Assembly: GCA_052384575.1 (NCBI GenBank) | Contig: JBQSUQ010000003.1 | Strand: one strand, 5' to 3' | From: JBQSUQ01 sp052384575 | Lineage (GTDB): Bacteria > Pseudomonadota > Gammaproteobacteria > Enterobacterales > Pasteurellaceae | DNA: 64,000 bases | Part shown: in pieces, positions 1 through 7,925 of the stretch | Position numbering within the stretch: the first letter of the stretch is position 1 | How the letters are laid out: each line of letters starts with the position of its first letter | Program-made: the position numbers and the translations under genes | The notes under the pieces: model-generated | Databases searched by the model: none | Seen by the model: the letters and a program-made list of their open reading frames with translations, nothing else | Told to the model about the DNA's origin: nothing

Positions 1-1514
1 ATACCCATATCGGTGGAAACCAAACAGTTGCTGGTAATAGCACCATTAATGGTGATCAGTTAGTTCGTGGTGACCAAGCTGTAGATGGTAATCAGACAGT
101 TATGGGCGATAGTACGACCGTAGGTAACCAAACTGTTGTGGGCAATAGCTATATTGGCGGAAATCAAACAGTTGAGAAAGACTTAACGGTTAATGGTACA
201 ACTAACCTAAATGGTGATACACACATTGGTGGCAACCAAACAGTTGCAGGTAATAGCACTATTAACGGTGACCAGTTAGTTCGTGGTGACCAGGCTGTAG
301 ATGGTAATCAGACAGTTATGGGCGATAGTACGACCGTAGGTAACCAAACCGTTGTAGGCAATAGCAATATTGGTGGTAACCAAACAATTGCTAAGAACTT
401 AACAGTTAATGGCGACACTAACCTTAATGGTAATACAACCATTGGTGGTGAAGGTAAAACTTTTAATATTGCAGGAAATACGACTGTAAATATGGGTGGA
501 AACACTATCACCAATATTGGTAAAGGTACAGCTCCAACGGATGCTGCGAATATGCAAAATGTTCAAGACGCAATAGATACCTTAGAAGATAAAGGTTTGA
601 AATTCCGTGGCGATAACTCTAATTTCACTGTGAATCGTAAATTAGGTGAAACTTTAGATATTACTGGTGGTAATGGTACTGGCTCATACAGTACGAAGAA
701 CGTGAAAACAGTGGGTTCTGAAGGTAAGATTGAAATTCAAATTGCTGATAACCCAACGTTCTCAAGCTTAGAAACTATTGCTGGTGTGACTGTTGGCGGT
801 GATGCTCACGTTAAAGGTAACCAAACTGTTGATGGCAACCAAACTGTGAAGAAAGATTTAACTGTTGAAGGTAAAGCTAACATTAAAGGCGATACTGTGA
901 TCGGTGGAAATCAATCAGTAAAAGGTGACAGCAAAATTGGTGGCAACCAAACTATTGAGAAAGACTTGACTGTAAAAGGCAATGCGAACATCAAAGGCAA
1001 TAGCAAAGTTGGCGGAAACCAAGTTATTGAGAAAGATTTAACTGTAAATGGTAACACTAACCTTAAAAATACAGTAGTAAACGGTGACTTCTCATCGAAA
1101 GGGAACACAACTATTGGTGGTCAAGGCAAAAACCTTGAAATTGTGAAAGGTACTAATGTGAATATGGGCGGAAACCGTATTCAAAATGTTGGTACGCCGA
1201 TCAAGGATACTGATGCAGCGAATCGCGGTTATGTTGATAAGAGCATCAAGCAAGTTGGTAATAAAATTGACAAGTTAGATCGTAGTTTGCGTGCGGGTAT
1301 TGCTGGTGCAACAGCTATGGCATTCCTTCAACGTCCAAATGAAGCTGGTAAGAGTATGGTTTCAATGGCTGTTGGTGGATACAAAGGTGAATCTGCTGTG
1401 GCTGTAGGTTATTCTCGTAACTCGGACAATAACAAGGTATCAATTAAACTTGGTGTGGGTGTGAATAGCCGCAATGATGTTACTTACGGTGGTAGTGTAG
1501 GCTATCAGTGGTAA
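1..1514 (+). CDS. Trimeric autotransporter adhesin, C-terminal part (5' end outside window)
   Basis: The frame is open from base 3, so the ATG at 102 is internal and the true start lies upstream. Seen: a passenger made of short Gly-Asn-rich repeats (GGNQTV, GNSTI, GDQLV, EKDLTVNG), a neck-like segment with TDAANMQNV near 537-560, further short repeats, a second neck (TDAANRGYVDKSIKQV), a short coiled coil (VGNKIDKLDRSL), and a final block of about 75 residues (RAGIAGATAMAFLQ to GGSVGYQW) typical of the YadA-type membrane anchor. Three anchors form a 12-stranded outer-membrane barrel that holds the trimeric stalk at the surface (family knowledge). The anchor ends in an aromatic residue and a terminator follows. 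Confident on family; ligand and full length cannot be seen. Confidence 0.93.
   Translation, partial: THIGGNQTVAGNSTINGDQLVRGDQAVDGNQTVMGDSTTVGNQTVVGNSYIGGNQTVEKDLTVNGTTNLNGDTHIGGNQTVAGNSTINGDQLVRGDQAVDGNQTVMGDSTTVGNQTVVGNSNIGGNQTIAKNLTVNGDTNLNGNTTIGGEGKTFNIAGNTTVNMGGNTITNIGKGTAPTDAANMQNVQDAIDTLEDKGLKFRGDNSNFTVNRKLGETLDITGGNGTGSYSTKNVKTVGSEGKIEIQIADNPTFSSLETIAGVTVGGDAHVKGNQTVDGNQTVKKDLTVEGKANIKGDTVIGGNQSVKGDSKIGGNQTIEKDLTVKGNANIKGNSKVGGNQVIEKDLTVNGNTNLKNTVVNGDFSSKGNTTIGGQGKNLEIVKGTNVNMGGNRIQNVGTPIKDTDAANRGYVDKSIKQVGNKIDKLDRSLRAGIAGATAMAFLQRPNEAGKSMVSMAVGGYKGESAVAVGYSRNSDNNKVSIKLGVGVNSRNDVTYGGSVGYQW
3..434 (+). repeat. Two tandem 216-bp (72-residue) adhesin repeats
   Basis: Unit 1 runs from 3 to 218 and unit 2 from 219 to about 434. 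Both encode THIGGNQTVAGNSTINGDQL, then VRGDQAVDGNQTVMGDSTTV, then VGNQTVVGNS(Y/N)IGGNQT and so on. They are nearly identical in DNA and diverge only in the last third of unit 2. Unit 1 begins at the window edge, so more copies may lie upstream. In-frame tandem units can change stalk length by recombination. Confidence 0.9.
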
Positions 1515-1530
1515 TTCATTAGTAACGAAT

Positions 1531-1556
1531 AAAACCGTACGAAAGTACGGTTTTTA
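1531..1556 (+). terminator. Rho-independent terminator of the adhesin gene
   Basis: Perfect 10-bp stem AAAACCGTAC (1531-1540) / GTACGGTTTT (1545-1554) with a GAAA tetraloop and T-run, 17 bases after the stop. Confidence 0.9.
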
Positions 1557-1638
1557 TTTGGCGAATAGATTGCTTTGACACAAATCATAAGTGTTATGTC
1601 TGTGATCTGATACATACATCTTTGTCATTCTCGTTTTT

Positions 1639-1668
1639 AAAAGTGCGGTGGATTTCACCACACTTTTT
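1639..1668 (+). terminator. Uptake-sequence hairpin upstream of gshF
   Basis: AAAAGTGCGGTG (1639-1650) can pair with CACCACACTTTT (1656-1667) with one mismatch over a GATTT loop, then a T-run. The left arm holds a perfect uptake core at 1641-1649; the right arm is a decayed copy. Because it lies upstream of gshF, any gshF promoter is probably downstream of it (1669-1750), where I see no clear consensus. Confidence 0.6.
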
Positions 1669-1757
1669 GTATAGCACAAAAAACAAAACAATGGTATGGT
1701 AAGCAACTGTAACAGCGCATGAGAAACATGTTCCCCTGTATTAATAAGGATAACCAC

Positions 1758-4031
1758 ATGAATTTACAACAAATTATCAAAGAAAATCGTCTTGGTTTAT
1801 TATTTCAACAAGCCTCTTTTGGTTTGGAAAAAGAAAGTCAGCGTGTGTATGAGAATGGTTCTATTGTCACAACTGCTCACCCGAATTGTTTTGGTAACCG
1901 TTCTTTTCACCCTTATATTCAAACCGATTTTGCGGAAAGTCAGCTTGAATTAATTACCCCGCCAAATAAAAAATTGGAAGATTCTCTGCGTTGGTTGTCG
2001 GCAATTCATGAAGTTGTGCTACGTTCAATTCCTGAAGATGAATATGTATTTCCATTGAGTATGCCCGCAGGATTGCCACAGGAAGATAAAATTAAAGTGG
2101 CGCAATTAGATAATCCTGAAGATGTGGCTTATCGTGAATATCTTGTGAAAATTTATGGCAAAAATAAGCAAATGGTGAGCGGTATTCACTATAATTTTCA
2201 ATTAGATGAGGAATTGATCAAAGCGTTATTTAAAGCGCAATCAGAATATAAGGATTTGCTTGATTTTCAAAATAATCTGTATTTGAAAATGGCGAAGAAC
2301 TTTTTACGTTATCAATGGGTGTTATTGTATTTGCTTTCAGCTACGCCAACCGTAGAAGATAAGTATTTTCGTGGTGGTTCGCCTTTACGTGAAAATCAAT
2401 ATGTTCGCAGCCTACGTTCAAGTAAATATGGTTATGTGAACGATCCTGAAGTGATCGTTTCCTTTGATAGTATTCCTGCTTATGTGGAAAGCTTGGAGCA
2501 TTGGGTAAATTCAGGCAAATTAATTGCGGAAAAAGAATTTTATTCCAATGTGCGTTTACGTGGTGCTAAGAAAGCACGTGAGTTCTTAAAAACCGGTATT
2601 CGTTATTTAGAATTCCGTTTGTTCGACCTCAACCCTTTCGAGCCTTATGGCATTAATTTAGCGGATGCACGATTTATTCATCATTTCTTGTTATTAATGC
2701 TATGGATTGAAGAAACTGCAACACAAGAAGATGTGCAACTAGGTAGAGCACGTTTGGCTGAAGTAGCGTTGGAAGATCCACGTTGTGAAACTGCCTATGC
2801 TGTTGAAGGCGAAATGTTGCTGCTAGAAATGATTGAAATGTTAAAAACTATTGGTGCAGAAGAAAGTGCGGTGAAAATTGCACAAGAAAAATTAAGCCAA
2901 TTTGGCGACCCAATGCAAACTGTTTGTGGCAGATTAATCAAAGCAATTTATGAGGAAGGCAGCTATCAAAAAGTTGGTGCTAAATTAGCGAAAAAATATA
3001 AAGCACAGGCTTTTGAGCGTTTCTATGCCTTATCGGCTTTTGACAATATGGAACTTTCCACGCAAGCTTTGATGTTTGATGCGATTCAAAAAGGGTTGCA
3101 AATGGAGATCTTGGATGAGAACGATCAATTCCTGCGTTTGCAATTTGGTGATCATTTTGAATATGTAAAAAATGGCAATATGACAAGCCATGATAGCTAT
3201 ATTTCGCCATTGATTATGGAAAATAAAGTGGTGACAAAAAAAGTGTTAGCGAAAGCTGGCTTTAATGTGCCTCAAAGTATTGAGTTCACCAATGTTAACC
3301 AAGCCATTGCTAGTTACGCTTTATTTGAAGGCAAAGCTGTTGTGATTAAGCCAAAAACTACCAATTATGGTTTAGGCATTACCATTTTCCAACAAGGTGT
3401 GCAAAATCGCGATGATTTTGCCAAAGCAGTGGAAATCGCTTTTCGTGAAGACAAAGAAATTATGGTGGAAGATTATTTGGTCGGTACTGAATATCGTTTC
3501 TTTGTGTTAGGGGATGAAACGCTTGCTGTGTTGTTACGAGTGCCAGCAAATGTCGTTGGAAATGGCAAAAATACCGTTGCTGAATTAGTGGCGGAGAAAA
3601 ATAATCATCCACTGCGTGGTGATGGTAGCAGAACGCCGCTGAAAAAAATTGCTCTTGGCGAAATTGAACAATTACAACTGAAAGAACAGGGATTGACCAT
3701 TGATTCTATTCCAGCCAAAGATCAAGTTGTTCAATTGCGTGCGAATTCAAATATTAGTACTGGTGGTGACAGTATTGATATGACGGATGAAATGCATCCA
3801 AGTTATAAAACATTGGCTGTAGGCATTACCAAAGCCATGGGCGCCGCAGTTTGTGGTGTAGATTTAATTATTCCTGATTTAAAACAGCCAGCGCAATCGG
3901 AGTTAAGCTCTTGGGGTGTGATTGAAGCTAATTTCAACCCAATGATGATGATGCATATTTTCCCTTATAGTGGCAAATCTCGTCGTTTAACGCAAAATGT
4001 GATTAAAATGCTATTCCCTGAACTGCCATAA
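1758..4031 (+). CDS. gshF: Bifunctional glutamate-cysteine ligase / glutathione synthetase
   Basis: Makes gamma-glutamylcysteine and then glutathione in one cytoplasmic protein. Start chosen at 1758, with AAGGA seven bases upstream; this gives 757 residues, the length I recall for Pasteurella multocida GshF, and the N-terminus MNLQQIIKENRLGLLFQQ fits the family. An in-frame ATG at 1719 would add 13 atypical residues. The first ~450 residues are GshA-like (FGLEKESQRV, TDFAESQLELITPP, VSGIHYNFQL, LEFRLFDLNPFEPYGI). The last ~270 are an ATP-grasp domain (AVVIKPKTTNYGLGITIF, MVEDYLVGTEYRFFVLGD, VIEANFNPMMMMHIFPY). It is monocistronic with its own terminator. Glutathione synthesis is reported absent from H. 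influenzae, which imports it, so the gene is informative about species. Confidence 0.96.
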   Translation: MNLQQIIKENRLGLLFQQASFGLEKESQRVYENGSIVTTAHPNCFGNRSFHPYIQTDFAESQLELITPPNKKLEDSLRWLSAIHEVVLRSIPEDEYVFPLSMPAGLPQEDKIKVAQLDNPEDVAYREYLVKIYGKNKQMVSGIHYNFQLDEELIKALFKAQSEYKDLLDFQNNLYLKMAKNFLRYQWVLLYLLSATPTVEDKYFRGGSPLRENQYVRSLRSSKYGYVNDPEVIVSFDSIPAYVESLEHWVNSGKLIAEKEFYSNVRLRGAKKAREFLKTGIRYLEFRLFDLNPFEPYGINLADARFIHHFLLLMLWIEETATQEDVQLGRARLAEVALEDPRCETAYAVEGEMLLLEMIEMLKTIGAEESAVKIAQEKLSQFGDPMQTVCGRLIKAIYEEGSYQKVGAKLAKKYKAQAFERFYALSAFDNMELSTQALMFDAIQKGLQMEILDENDQFLRLQFGDHFEYVKNGNMTSHDSYISPLIMENKVVTKKVLAKAGFNVPQSIEFTNVNQAIASYALFEGKAVVIKPKTTNYGLGITIFQQGVQNRDDFAKAVEIAFREDKEIMVEDYLVGTEYRFFVLGDETLAVLLRVPANVVGNGKNTVAELVAEKNNHPLRGDGSRTPLKKIALGEIEQLQLKEQGLTIDSIPAKDQVVQLRANSNISTGGDSIDMTDEMHPSYKTLAVGITKAMGAAVCGVDLIIPDLKQPAQSELSSWGVIEANFNPMMMMHIFPYSGKSRRLTQNVIKMLFPELP

Positions 4032-4040
4032 TTGAAAATA

Positions 4041-4069
4041 AAGAGCCGATTGATAGTCGGCTCTTTTTG
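4041..4069 (+). terminator. Terminator of gshF
   Basis: Stem AAGAGCCGA (4041-4049) / TCGGCTCTT (4057-4065), 7-base loop, T-run to 4068. Confidence 0.93.
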
Positions 4070-4145
4070 TATGCCATTTCTAAGGCTAGAGTTCCAGCCA
4101 ATATATTGCTAATATAGCCACAAATTTTTCGACTTTAGAGTAACA

Positions 4146-5240
4146 ATGACAGAATCAATTAAACAACAATTTAGTTTGGAGCCACAGGACAATGCACGTT
4201 TACAATCCCTTTGTGGCGCTTATGATGATAATTTAAAACTTATTGAGAAAGAATTTAATCTGAATATTTCTCGCCGTAATTTTGATTTCACTATTGAGTC
4301 CAATGAAGAAAAGCAACAACCTTATCATGCTAAATTAATTCAAAGTGCGGTGAAATTAATCCAAGATTTGTATGTGGAAACTGCGGCAGTGAAAGGAAAA
4401 ATCAAAGAACTTGATTTGGAAGATGTGCATATTGCCATTCAAGAAAGTCGAATGTTATCACAAGCAGAAACCGAAACGCGTGCTGAAAGTAAAGTTTACA
4501 CGACAACCATTAAAACAAAACGCGGGTTAATTAAACCGCGGGGTAAAAATCAAATTGAATACTTGCATAATATCTTAACCCATGACATTAGTTTTGGTAT
4601 TGGCCCAGCGGGAACAGGGAAAACCTTTTTAGCGGTAGCTGCTGCGGTGGAGGCCTTGGAACGTCAAGAAATTCGTCGTATTTTGTTAACGCGCCCTGCG
4701 GTTGAAGCTGGGGAAAAGCTGGGTTTCTTGCCTGGGGATTTAGGATCTAAAATTGAGCCTTATTTACGCCCATTATATGATGCCTTATATGAAATGCTGG
4801 GTTTTGAACGTGTCGAAAAATTAATGGAACGTAATGTGATTGAAATTGCACCTTTAGCCTATATGCGAGGCAGAACATTAAATGACAGTTTCATTATTTT
4901 AGACGAAAGCCAAAATACCACAGTAGAACAGATGAAAATGTTTTTAACTCGTATCGGCTTTAATTCAAAAGCAGTAATTACTGGTGATGTGACGCAGGTT
5001 GATTTACCGCGTAGCCAAAAATCAGGGTTGAAACATGCCATTGAAGTTTTATCAGCAGTGTCTGAACTGAGTTTTAATTATTTTGATAGCCAAGATATTG
5101 TGCGTCATCCGGTGGTGGCAAAAGTGGTACAAGCCTACGAAAAATGGGAAGCCGAAGATGAAGTGCGTAAACAACAATTGGCGGAGTTAAAACGCCAAGA
5201 GCGTGCCGAGAAGCAATTATCCAATCAAGAAGGCGAGTAA
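4146..5240 (+). CDS. ybeZ: PhoH-like ATPase YbeZ
   Basis: Cytoplasmic P-loop protein of the PhoH family, 364 residues, generally found beside the rRNA-maturation protein YbeY and thought to be its partner. Walker A GPAGTGKT is at about residues 153-160 and the Walker B-like FIILDESQN about 85 residues later; a Thr-Arg sensor-like LTGDVTQVDLPR-type segment (seen here as VITGDVTQVDLPR) follows. The ~140-residue N-terminal part is typical of the YbeZ subgroup. A charged Lys/Glu-rich tail ends the protein. ybeY follows two bases after the stop, so the two are co-transcribed. Biochemical role in the family is incompletely defined. Confidence 0.95.
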   Translation: MTESIKQQFSLEPQDNARLQSLCGAYDDNLKLIEKEFNLNISRRNFDFTIESNEEKQQPYHAKLIQSAVKLIQDLYVETAAVKGKIKELDLEDVHIAIQESRMLSQAETETRAESKVYTTTIKTKRGLIKPRGKNQIEYLHNILTHDISFGIGPAGTGKTFLAVAAAVEALERQEIRRILLTRPAVEAGEKLGFLPGDLGSKIEPYLRPLYDALYEMLGFERVEKLMERNVIEIAPLAYMRGRTLNDSFIILDESQNTTVEQMKMFLTRIGFNSKAVITGDVTQVDLPRSQKSGLKHAIEVLSAVSELSFNYFDSQDIVRHPVVAKVVQAYEKWEAEDEVRKQQLAELKRQERAEKQLSNQEGE

Positions 5241-5242
5241 AA

Positions 5243-5710
5243 ATGAAAACGGTTATTGTCGATTTACAAATTGCAAGCCAGCAAGAAACGGGGTTACCGA
5301 GTTTAGCTGAATTTACGCATTGGGCAACGCAGGCAGTACGAGCAGAAAATCTTGAACCCGAAATGACAATTCGCATTGTGGATGAACAAGAAAGCCAAGA
5401 ATTAAACCGCACTTATCGAGGCAAAGACAAACCCACAAATGTGCTTTCTTTCCCCTTTGAATGTCCTGACGAAGTGGAATTGCCTTTGCTTGGTGATTTA
5501 ATTATTTGTCGTCAAGTGGTGGAACGAGAAGCTTCAGAACAAGGTAAACCATTACAAGCACATTGGGCGCATATGGTGGTGCATGGTAGCTTGCATTTGT
5601 TGGGCTATGATCATATTGAAGATGATGAAGCCGAGGAAATGGAAAGTCTCGAAACAGAAATTATGCTTGGTTTAGGATTTGAAGATCCTTATTCTTACGA
5701 CGAAGAATAA
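5243..5710 (+). CDS. ybeY: Endoribonuclease / rRNA maturation factor YbeY
   Basis: 155 residues, usual family length. The metal site H-x3-H-x5-H is visible as VVHGSLHLLGYDH near residues 113-125, preceded by the conserved TYRGKDKPTNVLSFPF segment. YbeY is a zinc-dependent protein involved in 16S rRNA 3'-end maturation and ribosome quality control. It lies between ybeZ (2-base gap) and tmcA (2-base gap) in a translation/RNA operon. Confidence 0.97.
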   Translation: MKTVIVDLQIASQQETGLPSLAEFTHWATQAVRAENLEPEMTIRIVDEQESQELNRTYRGKDKPTNVLSFPFECPDEVELPLLGDLIICRQVVEREASEQGKPLQAHWAHMVVHGSLHLLGYDHIEDDEAEEMESLETEIMLGLGFEDPYSYDEE

Positions 5711-5712
5711 TT

Positions 5713-7611
5713 ATGTTGCCTGCTCGCCAACTTGAAGTCTATTGTGCTGAAAAAACACCGCACTTTGTAGCTGCCTCTGATAATTTGCTGGTGATTGATG
5801 CTAGCAACATTCATAAGGCGAGGAATTTATTAGGGCAAGAATTTGACCAAATTTTATTTGATGCACGTGAAGGTATCAATTTGGATGCCCTCGCTATGGC
5901 AGCAGGCACCTTGCGAGCGAATGGTCGTTTAATTTTATGGTTGAATGATCAAAGCCATATTGATCAGGATAGCTTGCGCTGGTCGGGTGTCGAAACGGGA
6001 ATCCCGACACCTAATTTTCAGCGACATTTTCAATCGCTATTAAAGAAATATGCGACTGTTTATCAAGAACGAATGACGTGCCAATCCACATTTTCCACTC
6101 AATGCAAAGGCTATCAACCAACAACATCTCAATCTCACATTATTGAACAAATCTTAAAGCAACAAGCGGATATTTTTATTTTGACTGCAAAACGTGGGCG
6201 AGGAAAGTCTGCGCTTGTGGGTTTTCTTGCGCAACAATTATATAAACATTCAACGCCAATCATCTTAACTGCGCCGAATAAAAGTGCGGTGAAAATTTTG
6301 CAAGATGTTGTACAAATGCCACTTGAGTTCATTGCACCTGACGAACTTATTCAACAGATTGAACGCCAACCAGAGCAATTTCAACAACATTGGTTATTGA
6401 TTGATGAAGCCGCTATGTTACCGATTGATAGCTTAAATCGTTTAACCCACAGTTTCAAACACATCGTGATTTCTACAACAGTGCATAGCTATGAGGGCAC
6501 AGGGCGAGGATTTTTAATCAAATTCTTAGCAAATTTAAACCGCACTTATCAAGCTTTTCAATTGGTCGAGCCTTTACGTTGGCAGCAAAATGATCCTTTA
6601 GAACAATTTATTGATGAATTATTGTTATTGGAAGCTGAAGATAAATTAGAGCAACCCAGCTTTAATCCACAAAGTGCGGTGCAATTTCAACCCGTTTTGC
6701 AATCTGAAATCGTACAACGCATCACAGATTTTTATGGTTTATTGACGCTTGCTCATTATCGAACATCACCATTGGATTTGCGACGCTTATTGGATGCGCC
6801 TCATCAGCAGTTTTGGGTAGCCCACGCCGAAGAAAATCTGATTGCTGGTGTTTGGTTGGTGGAAGAAGGAAATTTTAACGACGAGCTGTTAGTTCAACAG
6901 ATTAGTGATGGAGAGCGTCGCCCCAAAGGCAATCTAGTGGCTCAAAAGCTAGCAGCTTACCAACACAATGGTGATTTTTGTCGATTAAATTCGTTACGTA
7001 TTTCGCGTATTGCGGTGCAACCCAATTGGCAACGTCATGGTATTGGGTTGCAATTAATTGAACAAATAGCCCAAGATACGCCGGTGGATTTTTTGTCGGT
7101 TAGCTTTGGTTATAACCAAGAGCTTGCGCATTTTTGGCAAAAGTGCGGTTTTATTTTAGTGCATATTGGTGATAGTAAAGAAGCGAGTAGCGGTTGTTTT
7201 TCAGCCATTGCCTTGCGCGCAATATCAGAAAAAGGGCGACAGCTTGTTTCTCAAGCAGAAGCGGATTTCAAACGTAATTTCCCTTTGTGTTTTCATCCAT
7301 TTTCTCAACATTTTTCTACTGAGATTCACTGGCAGATTACACCACAAGATATTTGTCATTTACAAAACTTTGTCAAAAATTACCGCACTTTATCGGCAAC
7401 TGTTCCTGCTATAAGGCGTTTATTATATTTTTTCCAACATGATGTGGCGTTATTAGACCAGTTACAAACCTTGCAAGACTATGCGCTATCGCAGGAAATG
7501 AATACGGAAAAGTGGGGGGGCAAAAAACATTGGTTGAGCCAATGTCGTAAGGATGCTGAAAAATTATTGAAAAAAAGTGCAATGTTCTTTAATATTGCGC
7601 AAATTTTTTGA
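5713..7611 (+). CDS. tmcA: tRNA(Met) cytidine acetyltransferase TmcA
   Basis: Makes N4-acetylcytidine at the wobble base of elongator tRNA-Met using acetyl-CoA and ATP. 632 residues. After an N-terminal domain come an RNA-helicase-like ATPase module, with Walker A AKRGRGKSALVG near residues 159-170 and LLIDEAAMLPI as Walker B, and a GNAT domain from about 429 (LRISRIAVQPNWQRHGIG). The C-terminal part is a tRNA-binding region. Start is two bases after the ybeY stop. Unusually rich in DNA uptake sequences: six perfect cores inside the gene (5757, 6282, 6539, 6672, 7141, 7382). Confidence 0.96.
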   Translation: MLPARQLEVYCAEKTPHFVAASDNLLVIDASNIHKARNLLGQEFDQILFDAREGINLDALAMAAGTLRANGRLILWLNDQSHIDQDSLRWSGVETGIPTPNFQRHFQSLLKKYATVYQERMTCQSTFSTQCKGYQPTTSQSHIIEQILKQQADIFILTAKRGRGKSALVGFLAQQLYKHSTPIILTAPNKSAVKILQDVVQMPLEFIAPDELIQQIERQPEQFQQHWLLIDEAAMLPIDSLNRLTHSFKHIVISTTVHSYEGTGRGFLIKFLANLNRTYQAFQLVEPLRWQQNDPLEQFIDELLLLEAEDKLEQPSFNPQSAVQFQPVLQSEIVQRITDFYGLLTLAHYRTSPLDLRRLLDAPHQQFWVAHAEENLIAGVWLVEEGNFNDELLVQQISDGERRPKGNLVAQKLAAYQHNGDFCRLNSLRISRIAVQPNWQRHGIGLQLIEQIAQDTPVDFLSVSFGYNQELAHFWQKCGFILVHIGDSKEASSGCFSAIALRAISEKGRQLVSQAEADFKRNFPLCFHPFSQHFSTEIHWQITPQDICHLQNFVKNYRTLSATVPAIRRLLYFFQHDVALLDQLQTLQDYALSQEMNTEKWGGKKHWLSQCRKDAEKLLKKSAMFFNIAQIF

Positions 7612-7624
7612 CAGTGAGGGCAAA

Positions 7625-7789
7625 ATGGATAAGCAAACGAAAGAAAAAAGTTGGTTTCGCAAAGCATTAGAAAAATATGACCGTTTTTGTGATGAACTTG
7701 GTGTAAATCAAGGTGCTTGTCGAGGATGTGTTCCTGTTGTGAAATTTGATCCAGAACCTGAGGATAAAGTAAAAGAGAAAAAGGAATAA
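7625..7789 (+). CDS. Small hypothetical protein, 54 residues
   Basis: Start taken at ATG 7625, preceded by GTGAGGG (7613-7619); the frame is also open upstream to 7577 inside tmcA, but that extension has no ribosome site. The protein is hydrophilic: MDKQTKEKSWFRKALEKYDR, a central ACRGC cysteine pair, and an acidic then Lys-rich tail. It resembles the small uncharacterised Pasteurellaceae/gamma-proteobacterial proteins annotated DUF5363 (recalled, not searched). It lies 13 bases after tmcA, so it is probably in that operon. No function is known to me. The two closely spaced cysteines could bind metal or form a disulfide (inference). Confidence 0.7.
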   Translation: MDKQTKEKSWFRKALEKYDRFCDELGVNQGACRGCVPVVKFDPEPEDKVKEKKE

Positions 7790-7790
7790 A

Positions 7791-7806
7791 TGTGATCTTT
7801 GTCACA
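7791..7806 (+). promoter_or_regulatory. CRP site upstream of cstA
   Basis: TGTGATCTTTGTCACA is a perfect TGTGA-N6-TCACA CRP consensus, 120 bases before the cstA start. A possible promoter TTGATG (7824-7829) - 16 - TACTTT (7846-7851) would put the site centre near -60, the class I position. The site begins one base after the stop of the small upstream gene. Confidence 0.85.
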
Positions 7807-7925
7807 AATTTTATTATTGAGGTTTGATGAAGAGGGATCTTTATTTACTTTATTTTTACAACTGCCAAGAATTTTCGTAAAATTCTACCGATTCTTTTTT
7901 TAATCATTATTAGAGGGCGACAACC

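Noticed and set aside
3..434. Regular repeats suggesting a CRISPR array
   Set aside because: The repeats are in frame, encode an adhesin stalk, and there are no unique spacers or cas genes.
1570..1620. TTGACA at 1575 and TGTGATCTGATACATA as gshF promoter and CRP site
   Set aside because: No -10 at suitable distance, the second CRP half-site does not match, and a terminator-like hairpin (1639-1668) lies between it and gshF.
5074..5412. 112-codon minus-strand ORF
   Set aside because: Lies opposite ybeZ and ybeY, both with intact family motifs; no RBS and no recognisable protein.
7166..7414. 82-codon plus-strand ORF within tmcA
   Set aside because: Overlaps the conserved tmcA C-terminus in another frame, without RBS or known similarity.
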